Source: an uncultured Eubacteriales bacterium
GTDB taxonomy: Bacteria; Bacillota_A; Clostridia; Oscillospirales; CAG-272
DNA: 15,840 nt
Assembly (NCBI GenBank): GCA_900557635.1
Contig: USTB01000002.1
Span: 1-15,840 of the forward strand
Direction: 5' to 3'
Below the pieces are notes generated by a model that worked only from the letters and a program-made list of their open reading frames with translations, was not told the origin of the DNA and did not search any database. Shown here one piece after another: positions 1 to 11,246 of the stretch (position 1 is its first letter; each line of letters starts with the position of its first letter). Position numbers and translations under genes: made by a program.

Positions 1-422
1 AAGGAAGCAACAGCACCTATCAAATCGGCTCGGACAGCCCGCTCGTGTTTGTGTCGAATGCGAACTTTGCCGATTTTCTGGGCGTGGAAATTGACGGAAA
101 AGCGCTTGACCGCGCGGACTTCACCGCTGTGAGCGGCAGTACCGTGGTCACCGTCAGCACCGATTACTTAAAGCGCCTGTCACCCGGTGAGCATACCGTC
201 TCCATTCTCTCATCTTCAGGCACCGCCACGGCGACCTTCACGGTAGAGAAGGAAGCGCAGGCGACCGACACCGAGACGGCAGAGCCGAAGGACACCGCGT
301 CCGCCGACGCTCCGAGCGATAAGGTATCCTACACGGCGCCCGTGATCATCATTACCGTCGGTGTCGTCCTTGTGATCGGCGGCGTTGCGGTATTCGTAAT
401 TATGAAGAAACGGAGGGGTTAA
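1..422 (+). CDS. C-terminal part of a membrane-anchored surface protein with an X2/Ig-like domain (5' truncated by window)
   Basis: The frame is open from position 3, so the real start lies outside the window; the GTG at 45 is not a credible start. The visible ~139 residues begin with an Ig-fold X2-like module. It carries the pattern 'GVEIDGKALD...SGSTVVTVSTDYLKRLSPGEHTVSI...TATFTV', which resembles the X2 modules of clostridial surface proteins and scaffoldins. An acidic, Thr/Ala-rich linker follows (about nt 255-330). A hydrophobic helix (VIIITVGVVLVIGGVAVFVIM, nt 343-404) and a KKRRG tail close the protein, which fits a C-terminal membrane anchor with the module outside the cell. There is no LPXTG sorting signal. 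The stop is 3 nt before the next start, and that gene's ribosome binding site lies inside this one, so the two are co-translated. Overall function is unknown because the N-terminal part is missing. Confidence 0.85.
   Translation, partial: GSNSTYQIGSDSPLVFVSNANFADFLGVEIDGKALDRADFTAVSGSTVVTVSTDYLKRLSPGEHTVSILSSSGTATATFTVEKEAQATDTETAEPKDTASADAPSDKVSYTAPVIIITVGVVLVIGGVAVFVIMKKRRG
412..416 (+). promoter_or_regulatory. Ribosome binding site GGAGG for the dockerin giant, inside the upstream gene
   Basis: GGAGG lies 9 nt before the ATG at 426 and overlaps the last Arg/Gly codons of the upstream gene. It fixes the start at 426 and argues for translational coupling of the two genes. Confidence 0.8.
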
Positions 423-425
423 GCC

Positions 426-3400
426 ATGCCAAAACGATTACTCAGCTTCCTTCTTGCCGCGGCAATGCTCCTGTCCGCCCTGCCGTTGGCGGTTTTCGCA
501 AAACCGAGCGAGATCCTCTTCGGTGACGTCAACGGCGACGGTGAAATCGATCTCAACGACATCCTGATGCTGAGACGCTACATCGCCGAGGAAAACCCGT
601 CGGGCTTCCGCTTTGAAAACGCGGACGTCAACGCAGATACCGAGGCGGATATGACCGACCTGCTCATGATCAAGAAATATCTGGCAGAGTGGGACATTCA
701 GCTCGGACCCGAGCTTCTCACGGTCACCTTCTACGACGGCGACCGCGCGTTCGACGTATTGCAGGCAAGCCGCGGATATCCGCTGGGCGAGATTCCCTCG
801 GTGACAAAGTCCTCCAAGGCAAATGCCACCCTCGAGGGTTACTATCTCGATCCCGAATTCACCACGCCCTTCTATGCGGAAAACCCCGTGATCGAAAACA
901 CGAAGGTCTACGCAAAGTACACCGACATGGCAAGCACGGTGGATGTGACGCCCGCCTCCTTTGCACAGCTCGATCAGGAGCCGGAGCTTTCCTTTGAGAT
1001 CCGCAGAGCCTCCGGTGAGCTTTCGCCGCAGGATGCCGTTGTGCTCCTGCCCAAGGACGGCTCCGATCCCGTAGCCTTCACGGTCACGGACGAGGACAAC
1101 GACGGCGTGTACACAGTCAAAGCACCCGACGGCTTCCGCCGCGGCTGTTCCTACGAGCTGACCCTTGCAGACGGCTGGTGCTTTGACGGTAAGGACGAAA
1201 GCATCCGCACCGCCGCCTTCTCCATCGCCAAGGATGCCGTAGATAACATCACCATGGGCTCGCGCACGCACTTCGTACAGCACAGCGATCCTGCCTCCCT
1301 GCGTGCGGGAAGCGCCGTCATTCTTGCCGGCATCACGGCAGGCGACCTGATCTGCTTCTATCGGGACACGAACCCGAACGACAGAGATTACATCGGCGGC
1401 AACGCCTATCCGGACGATCCCGAAACATGGTTCCGCGCGGAATCGGTGGCGGGCAACACCGTAACGCTGGCAAACTTAGACGATTCGGACGTTGAAAAAA
1501 TGTACGAAATCCCCGATAACTACCCTGTTTCGGGCGCACTTCCGACCGCCGACAGCGGCAAGCTGACCCTTGCCTGCGACAACGATGCCTTCACCCTTGA
1601 CACCGCAGTCTATGCCCTGATGATGGGTGAGGAAAACGGAACCCTGTCCTATGCAAACAGCAGAATCGGCGTAGGCGATTTCCTCTCGATCTATGTGTCG
1701 CAGGACAGCATCAACAGCCGCGACGATATCTACTTTGCACGGATCACGGCGTATGATCCCGCAAGCGGCGTCATCACCTATGAACGGTGCACCGCCGAGG
1801 ACATTGAGGCATCTGCCGATATGTACATAAAGCCCGTTGTCTCGGGTGACGATCTCATCTCCGAGGAAGCAAAAGCGGAGATCGAATCCGCCGTGTACCG
1901 TCAGGTGCAGAACAGCGGCTTTGCCGAGGAAGCGGCAAACGTGCTTGCCGGCATGGCAGTACAGACCGACGGCTTCCGTAATCTGGCAAATGCAACCGTC
2001 TCGGTCACCGATGAAAACGGAAACGCACTGCCCGGCAACGCGGCAGGACTTCGGAACATCGGCACCTCCTTTGAGTTAAAGGACGGCGTGACCCTGACCG
2101 TTGAGCTGATTACATCGGGCGATCAGATGCACTTCACCGACCGCGGCGCGGTCCAGCTTGCCGTGGGCATCGACGCACAGTTCGAGGTGGAGGTCGAGGA
2201 CGGCGGCAAGCTCATGATCGACCTTTCCGCCACCTTCGTGCAGGAGATTGCGCTCGGCGTCACCGCCAACGGTGAGCTGGTCAAGACCGATCTCTTGGGC
2301 TTCATCCCCGTGCCCATCGGCGTCAAGGTGGGCGCATCCGTGGACATCAAGAGCTTCACGGGAATCCGCATCGACGCACAGGCATACACCGAGCAGGAGG
2401 AGGACGAAGGACTTCTCGATCAGCTCAAGAGCTTTGTCCGCAACCCGAAGGATGTCGCCGATCTGCTTCCCGACAGTCTTGGCAAGCTGAAAAAAGGTCT
2501 GAACACCGCAGGCGACGTTCTGGATAAGATCGACGAACTGCGCGGCAAATGGGAGCAGGTCAAAAACGACGCGGAGAAAGCCAAGGAATACGCAGACGAC
2601 ATCACCATGCTCTGGGGCGTTCTCGAACAGATCGACGGCATGCCGAACGAGGCGGAATGGAACGAGCTTGGCGAAAAGCTGGGCAAGACCAATATCTCCG
2701 CAGATCTGATGGAAATGATGAATCTGTCCTATGAGACCGAGCTGGATGCCGACCGCTACCTCGAGGGCATGAACGACCTGATGGACAAATACAGCGAAAT
2801 GCTGGAAAAGGAGACCGATTGGGTCAAGCTGGTGGATCAGGAGATCTGCAAGAAGGACATCTATGTAAACGGTCTGGTCATTTCCCTCTCCGCAAACTTC
2901 GTGGTACGCGCGGACATGAATATCTCCATGGGCGCAAGCCTCCAGCAGGAGATCGGCAAGCGCTACACTTTCTGGGTGAAGTTCGGTCTGTTCCGTCCAA
3001 GTGCGGGAAGCGAGACCATGGATCTCATCGACGAACAGTTCGCATTCCAGTATTACGTCATGGGTAAAATGGGACTGAAAGCGGGCATCAAGGGAAGCCT
3101 CGGCTTTGCCGTCGGCTGTAAAGACGTGGCAGGCGTGAGCGTTTCTCTGGAATTCGGTCCTTATGTCAAGCTGTACGGCTTCTTCATCTACGATTATGAG
3201 CGTTCGCGTCAAGCAAATACCTCCCACTTCGTCTCAACACAGCGTATGGGCGGCGCGGTATACATGGACTTCGGCGTCTATCTCATCGTGTCCCTTGAAG
3301 CAGAAGCTGTGGGCGGCATGTTCGAGGCAAGCTGTGACCTTGTGGATAAGGAATATCCTCTCCTGAAAGCGGGAGATCGGTACTTCCCCTATGAGTTTAC

Positions 3401-6400
3401 ATACGATCCCGACACCGCCGAGCCTGTCCGCATCGTGGATGAGGACAGGGACAGCTCCAACGGCATCACCATGCGCCTCCCCTCCAAGTACCGCAACCTG
3501 AACTGCATGAATCTTGTCACGGGTCAGCGACTGGAGAAATGCTATAATCTCAGCATGTACAATTTCACCTTCTCCAACCCCAATTTCTCCATGCAGTCGG
3601 TCGGAATCAATCCCTATGCGGAGATCACGGTCAACGTCCCCGAGGGAACGCGTTACCTGTCCTGCGACATGACCGTTACGTATAAGGGAAGCAAGCTGGC
3701 ATTCAACGATTACGATATGCAGGTCACCATCCCTCTCTACTGGACCAACCTGACCGAGGAGGAGCAGACCGAATACACCGCAAGCATCCGCCTCGGCAAC
3801 GAAACCGACGGATATGAGACCGTCTGGAGCCGTCAGGCGCACAAGGGCGAGGAATTCACCCTTCCCACCTTGGATGAGCTGAAGGCGCTCATCGGCTATT
3901 CCGATGCGAAATTCGCGGGAATCGATTTCCCGCAGGCGGGCAAAACGGTCAGCTTAGCAGAGGACACCGACTATTTCTGCACGGCAGACTATAAGTCTTA
4001 CACGGTCACGGTCGGCGGTGTGCAGAACGCCGACGGCAGTGTGACCTCGCGTGTCTTTACCGCGCACTACGGCGAGGCGTTCGATTTCAGCTCCCTGACG
4101 GGAACGGGATACGATCTTCCCAATGCGGACGCCGCCCGCGCACGCTTCACCAAATTCGTGAACGTGACCACCGACGCGACGGTGCAGGTGGGAACCGACC
4201 GCTTCGGCAATCCCATTTACGAAACCGTCGATCTGACACAGCCCGTCACGGGCAAAACGGCGCAAGCCATTGCCAACGGTCTGGTTTCGGCTGTCGCAAA
4301 TTACGCGGACGATTCCGTCCTTGTCACCTATCACTTCACCGGCATCAGCGTTCCCGATCACACCGAAAGGCTCCGTCGCGGCAGTGTCTCCGCCTTCGAT
4401 TTCGGCAGTGTGGCGGCAGAGAACGGCATGGCTGTGAAGAGCATCAGCCCCGAGCAGGGCATCCTCACCGCAAGCGTGACCTACCGCGTGGAATGCTGTG
4501 AGATCCAAGGTGAGAGCTTCACTCTGTCCTTTGTGGAAAACGGCGGCAGTACGGTTGCCGATATCGAACGCGTGGGCGGCAGTCTTGTCGGCGCGCTTCC
4601 CACACCCACCCGCGCAGGCTACACCTTTGCGGGCTGGTTTACCGACCCGGCACTGCGTACCCCCTTCACCGCACGGCTGATGCCCAAGGAAAATGTCACC
4701 CTGTATGCAAAATGGGAGGCGATCACCGTCACCGTTACGCTGGACGTCAACAACGGCAAGGAATGGACCGCGCCCGAGAGCGGAACGCGCGACATTGTCT
4801 ACGGCACTGTCTACGGCGAGCTTCCCAAGCCCTCCCGCATCGGCTACGGCTTTGTGGGCTGGTTCACCGAAAAGGACGGCGGCACACAGGTCAACGAGAG
4901 CACTCCCATGACCGCGCTCACCGCCCACACCCTGTACGCTCACTGGAGACTGCTTGTCACCATCGACGGCGAGGGCATGTTCACGGTCAATCCCATTACG
5001 GCAACCTACGACGGCACGGAAAAATCCCCCGTCTACGGCAATATCCCCACGGGTATTGCCGAGCGTCCGCTCACCCTTTCCGATTTCACGATCCGCTATC
5101 TGATGCAGGGCGACGACACCTACATTTCGGGCAAACCCATCAATGCAGGTACCTACGATGTGGTGATCAGCCGTCCCGCAGACGATTACTACGCCGCATT
5201 TGAGACCTCCAGAACGGCTGTGGTAAAGATCGAAAAGGCGGTCTTCACCTATACGGATGAGCTGAAAAAGGCAGATTTCACCTACGAAAACCCCGAGCTG
5301 TGCCACGTCAGACTGAGCATCAACGAAGAGGCTTGGGCAAAGCTCATGCCCGACCGTGAGCACACCGTGATCACCTACAGCTCCGAAAATGTCCGCACCT
5401 TCCCCTCCGCACGCATCGGCGAAAGCATGTACGTTCAGCCCATGAATTACTCGGAGTGGAAATCCAGCTACTACAAGCTGGGAATTTCGGTCACAAACCC
5501 GAACTACATTATCAAGAGTGCGGACGGCTTTGAGCTCAGCGCAATCACGCTCTCCCTTTCCTACGCCATTGATATCAGCGCGCCCACATCGTACGTGGAA
5601 GAAGAATTCACGGTGGAGAACAACGCGTTCACCATCACCACGCCCGGTCAGCTTGCTTATCTCCAGACCGTGATCTGGCGGGGCACGAAGGGCTACAACG
5701 AGCCTGAGATCACCTACACGCTCGGCAACGACCTTGATATGACCGGATACCGTTGGAACGCCATCGGAGATAAATACTCCTTCCGCGCCACCTTCGACGG
5801 CGCAGGTCATACCATCAAGGGTCTGTACTGCACCACGTACGATGAGAGCGGCAGTGCAGGTCTGTTCGAAACGGTCTCCGGCACCGTAAAGAACCTGAAC
5901 ATCGAGGAATCGTTCTTCTATGTCAACGGCTACAATGTGAGATACGGTGATGACTACGACTCTGCCGGTGCTATTGCCGGTACGCTGATCGACGGTACCA
6001 TCGAAAACTGCCACGTCGATGCGATCGTGCGCGGCGGTCAAAAGAGCATCCTCGGCGGCATCGTCGGCACGGTGCTCTCGGGTACGGTCAGGAATTGCTC
6101 CGTGAAGGGCGTCATTTACGGCGACAGCAACGCCTACATCGGCGGTATCGCGGGTCACACACCGGCAGGTCAGATCATCGGCTGTACCGTGAACGCCTAT
6201 GTGAGCGGCAACTCCAATGCATGCCTCGGCGGCATCATCGGCGTTGCAGGCAAGGATCCCATGTACTTCAGCTCCTCTTCCAACGGTCAGGTGACCGTCA
6301 GCGGCTGTACGGTACACGGAAGCATCGTGGAATCCTCTTACGGCGATAACGGCTCCCTGATCGGTTATCTCTCCACACCGACATGGACGCTTGAGGATAA

Positions 6401-6458
6401 TACCGTCGACGGGGACGCACCGGAGAACGAGATCGGCACAAATAAATCAGGCAAATGA
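426..6458 (+). CDS. Giant secreted protein: N-terminal dockerin, InlB-like repeats, MBG-like domain, GLUG repeats (2010 aa)
   Basis: Residues 1-25 form a signal peptide (KR, hydrophobic core, cleavage after VFA). A type I dockerin follows at about 33-90, with two calcium loops: D34-x-N36-x-D38-G...D45 and D67-x-N69-x-D71...D78. An InlB/Flg_new-like repeat lies at about 99-166 (VTFYDGD...KVYAKY). Residues 657-809 are predominantly charged and helical, inside an otherwise beta-rich region. Two classic InlB B-repeats lie at about 1363-1431 (GYTFAGWFTDP...LYAKWE) and 1434-1507 (GYGFVGWFTEKDGG...LYAHW). An MBG-like domain lies at about 1517-1605 (TYDGTEKSP...NAGTYDVVIS). About 1730-1975 is a GLUG block (LDMTG...FDGAGHTIKGL, then repeated GGIVG/GGIAG/GGIIG units). 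There is no enzyme motif, C-terminal membrane helix, LPXTG or S-layer domain, so attachment presumably goes through the dockerin and a cohesin. The role may be adhesion or surface-complex assembly; the exact function is unknown. Residues ~170-1360 match nothing I recognise. Confidence 0.93.
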   Translation: MPKRLLSFLLAAAMLLSALPLAVFAKPSEILFGDVNGDGEIDLNDILMLRRYIAEENPSGFRFENADVNADTEADMTDLLMIKKYLAEWDIQLGPELLTVTFYDGDRAFDVLQASRGYPLGEIPSVTKSSKANATLEGYYLDPEFTTPFYAENPVIENTKVYAKYTDMASTVDVTPASFAQLDQEPELSFEIRRASGELSPQDAVVLLPKDGSDPVAFTVTDEDNDGVYTVKAPDGFRRGCSYELTLADGWCFDGKDESIRTAAFSIAKDAVDNITMGSRTHFVQHSDPASLRAGSAVILAGITAGDLICFYRDTNPNDRDYIGGNAYPDDPETWFRAESVAGNTVTLANLDDSDVEKMYEIPDNYPVSGALPTADSGKLTLACDNDAFTLDTAVYALMMGEENGTLSYANSRIGVGDFLSIYVSQDSINSRDDIYFARITAYDPASGVITYERCTAEDIEASADMYIKPVVSGDDLISEEAKAEIESAVYRQVQNSGFAEEAANVLAGMAVQTDGFRNLANATVSVTDENGNALPGNAAGLRNIGTSFELKDGVTLTVELITSGDQMHFTDRGAVQLAVGIDAQFEVEVEDGGKLMIDLSATFVQEIALGVTANGELVKTDLLGFIPVPIGVKVGASVDIKSFTGIRIDAQAYTEQEEDEGLLDQLKSFVRNPKDVADLLPDSLGKLKKGLNTAGDVLDKIDELRGKWEQVKNDAEKAKEYADDITMLWGVLEQIDGMPNEAEWNELGEKLGKTNISADLMEMMNLSYETELDADRYLEGMNDLMDKYSEMLEKETDWVKLVDQEICKKDIYVNGLVISLSANFVVRADMNISMGASLQQEIGKRYTFWVKFGLFRPSAGSETMDLIDEQFAFQYYVMGKMGLKAGIKGSLGFAVGCKDVAGVSVSLEFGPYVKLYGFFIYDYERSRQANTSHFVSTQRMGGAVYMDFGVYLIVSLEAEAVGGMFEASCDLVDKEYPLLKAGDRYFPYEFTYDPDTAEPVRIVDEDRDSSNGITMRLPSKYRNLNCMNLVTGQRLEKCYNLSMYNFTFSNPNFSMQSVGINPYAEITVNVPEGTRYLSCDMTVTYKGSKLAFNDYDMQVTIPLYWTNLTEEEQTEYTASIRLGNETDGYETVWSRQAHKGEEFTLPTLDELKALIGYSDAKFAGIDFPQAGKTVSLAEDTDYFCTADYKSYTVTVGGVQNADGSVTSRVFTAHYGEAFDFSSLTGTGYDLPNADAARARFTKFVNVTTDATVQVGTDRFGNPIYETVDLTQPVTGKTAQAIANGLVSAVANYADDSVLVTYHFTGISVPDHTERLRRGSVSAFDFGSVAAENGMAVKSISPEQGILTASVTYRVECCEIQGESFTLSFVENGGSTVADIERVGGSLVGALPTPTRAGYTFAGWFTDPALRTPFTARLMPKENVTLYAKWEAITVTVTLDVNNGKEWTAPESGTRDIVYGTVYGELPKPSRIGYGFVGWFTEKDGGTQVNESTPMTALTAHTLYAHWRLLVTIDGEGMFTVNPITATYDGTEKSPVYGNIPTGIAERPLTLSDFTIRYLMQGDDTYISGKPINAGTYDVVISRPADDYYAAFETSRTAVVKIEKAVFTYTDELKKADFTYENPELCHVRLSINEEAWAKLMPDREHTVITYSSENVRTFPSARIGESMYVQPMNYSEWKSSYYKLGISVTNPNYIIKSADGFELSAITLSLSYAIDISAPTSYVEEEFTVENNAFTITTPGQLAYLQTVIWRGTKGYNEPEITYTLGNDLDMTGYRWNAIGDKYSFRATFDGAGHTIKGLYCTTYDESGSAGLFETVSGTVKNLNIEESFFYVNGYNVRYGDDYDSAGAIAGTLIDGTIENCHVDAIVRGGQKSILGGIVGTVLSGTVRNCSVKGVIYGDSNAYIGGIAGHTPAGQIIGCTVNAYVSGNSNACLGGIIGVAGKDPMYFSSSSNGQVTVSGCTVHGSIVESSYGDNGSLIGYLSTPTWTLEDNTVDGDAPENEIGTNKSGK

Positions 6459-6474
6459 TCGACCCCGTCAAAAC

Positions 6475-6507
6475 GGTACTGCCGCAGGAAAACCGTGCGG
6501 CAGTACC
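6475..6507 (+). terminator. 12-bp perfect stem-loop just downstream of the dockerin giant
   Basis: The arms 6475-6486 (GGTACTGCCGCA) and 6496-6507 are perfect complements around a 9-nt loop. It starts 16 nt after the stop codon. No T tract follows directly, so alone it may act as a 3'-end stabiliser; with the next stem-loop it forms a tandem terminator region. Confidence 0.55.
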
Positions 6508-6520
6508 CCTGAGACGGACA

Positions 6521-6549
6521 AAAAAGCCACCCATACGGGTGGTTTTTTT
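6521..6549 (+). terminator. Bidirectional Rho-independent terminator between convergent genes
   Basis: The stem CCACCC (6527-6532) / GGGTGG (6537-6542) encloses a 4-nt loop. Seven T residues (6543-6549) follow on the plus strand. Six A residues (6520-6525) precede it, giving a T tract on the minus strand. It can therefore end the plus-strand surface-protein transcript and catch read-through from obg. Confidence 0.85.
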
Positions 6550-6631
6550 GTTCGGGTGAATGATCGGTGCGTCCGCAAATGCGGGAAAATCCATGCTCTG
6601 CGGCTCGTCGTGAGCGTACAGGAAACATGTG

Positions 6632-6874
6632 GCGGTGACGCATGTAGATAGGTCGATAGCATAGCAAAAAACATTCGTTTTTCGGCGGGCGACCACTGGT
6701 CGCCCCTACAAAAAATTGGTGAGGTCGGTGCACAGAGACAACGTGGAAATTATTCAAAAATGTGCCTGCTTTATGCGACCTGTTCGCCTATTCCGTTGTA
6801 GGGGCGACCAGTGGTCGCCCGCCGTAAAACGAGTGCATCGTACATATAACCGACCTATCCGCGTACGTCATCGC
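6632..6874. repeat. 243-bp imperfect inverted repeat in the convergent intergenic region
   Basis: The outer arms 6632-6655 and 6851-6874 match as inverted repeats at 19 of 24 positions, and all five differences are transitions. The inner arms (6675-6711 and 6796-6832) are almost identical. The spacers between outer and inner arms are 19 and 18 nt and also look related. The central loop (6712-6795) is 84 nt. No reading frame in the stretch resembles a protein. The layout suggests an intergenic or MITE-like repeat that could fold into a long hairpin. No convincing target-site duplication is visible. The rest of the intergenic stretch (6550-6631 and 6875-6892) holds nothing I can identify. Confidence 0.75.
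6675..6832. repeat. Inner inverted repeat: 29-bp perfect arms, each containing a palindrome
   Basis: Positions 6683-6711 and 6796-6824 are exact reverse complements over 29 bp. After one mismatch they match for 7 more bp outward, to 6675 and 6832. Each arm contains GGGCGACCACTGGTCGCCC or its complement, itself a palindrome with 9-bp half-sites around one central base. Each arm can therefore form a small hairpin alone, or both can pair as one large stem. Confidence 0.9.
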
Positions 6875-6892
6875 AAGAAAGATCGCCGTTGC

Positions 6893-10977
<4,085 letters not shown>

Positions 10978-10989
10978 AGGCACCAAACA

Positions 10990-10994
10990 CTCCT
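10990..10994 (-). promoter_or_regulatory. Ribosome binding site AGGAG deciding the DeoR regulator start
   Basis: Reads AGGAG on the minus strand, 12 nt before the ATG at 10977. The spacing is slightly long, but no similar site precedes the more upstream ATG at 11061. Confidence 0.55.
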
Positions 10995-11002
10995 GTTGCG
11001 CG

Positions 11003-11045
11003 TTTTTGCGCGTTTTTGCGTATTTTGGGCACAAAACGTGAAAAA
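11003..11045. promoter_or_regulatory. Phased A/T tracts with a tandem CGTTTTTGCG repeat; candidate curved DNA or operator
   Basis: Five short A or T tracts (11003-11007, 11013-11017, 11023-11026, 11033-11036, 11041-11045) have centres 8.5-10 bp apart, close to one helical turn, which predicts intrinsic bending. The first two sit in an exact tandem repeat of CGTTTTTGCG (11001-11020). The block lies between the divergent DeoR gene and operon, just upstream of the -35 box at 11066. It could be an UP-like bent element, a DeoR operator, or both. The function is inferred from position only. Confidence 0.5.
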
Positions 11046-11065
11046 TGTGATATTCTTGCACCCTG

Positions 11066-11094
11066 TTGACAAGTCATGAAAATACTGGTACAAT
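11066..11094 (+). promoter_or_regulatory. Strong sigma-A promoter for the dehydrogenase-aldolase-PHP operon
   Basis: A perfect -35 TTGACA (11066-11071) is followed by a 17-nt spacer and the -10 TACAAT (11089-11094), with an extended -10 TG at 11086-11087. Transcription should start near 11101, leaving a leader of about 145 nt before the ATG at 11247. This is the best promoter match noticed in the window. Confidence 0.88.
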
Positions 11095-11115
11095 GATACC
11101 ATAAACACAGTGGGA

Positions 11116-11131
11116 TTGCAAGCGTTTTCCG
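11116..11131 (+). promoter_or_regulatory. cre-like site (CcpA/LacI-family operator) in the leader
   Basis: TTGCAAGCGTTTTCCG matches the catabolite-responsive element consensus WTGNAARCGNWWWNCA at all but the last position. It starts about 15 nt after the predicted transcription start, a position where CcpA binding normally represses. A local LacI-type regulator could use the same kind of site. It suggests that the operon is shut off when a preferred sugar is present. Confidence 0.6.
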
Positions 11132-11148
11132 CACTTTTCCCGCAGGAT

Positions 11149-11168
11149 CGCACCTTTTGGTCGGTGCG
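11149..11168 (+). other. Small leader hairpin
   Basis: CGCACC (11149-11154) pairs with GGTGCG (11163-11168) around an 8-nt loop, in the untranslated leader. No T tract follows, so it is not a terminator by itself. It may have no function. Confidence 0.25.
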
Positions 11169-11246
11169 CAAAACGGGCAAGCCCCCAAAAGAAATCCCGA
11201 CAAGATACAAAACATGCAAAAATAAGAAGAAAAGAAGGAGTCTCCC

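Noticed and set aside
3954..6317. 787-codon open frame antisense to the dockerin giant (also 438-1283 and 2076-3227, minus strand)
   Set aside because: The plus-strand protein carries clear signal peptide, dockerin, InlB and GLUG motifs. The antisense frames are low-complexity His/Gly/Ala/Val-rich mirror products of high-G+C codon use, with no recognisable domain.
6620..6880. AGGAAA (6620-6625) and AAGAAA (6875-6880) as a target-site duplication of the inverted repeat
   Set aside because: Only five of six bases match, the position relative to the arm ends is uneven, and A-rich hexamers are common by chance.
6391..6892. Small open frames on both strands in the convergent intergenic region
   Set aside because: They run across terminator stems and both arms of the inverted repeat and have Arg/Pro/Ser-rich products without homologous features or good ribosome binding sites.
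10978..11061. N-terminal 28-residue extension of the DeoR regulator
   Set aside because: It would translate the A/T-tract control region, the peptide is not typical of the family, and an AGGAG site points to ATG 10977.
11149..11246. Riboswitch or T-box in the dehydrogenase leader
   Set aside because: Only one 6-bp hairpin is visible, with no terminator, T-box sequence or known aptamer core.
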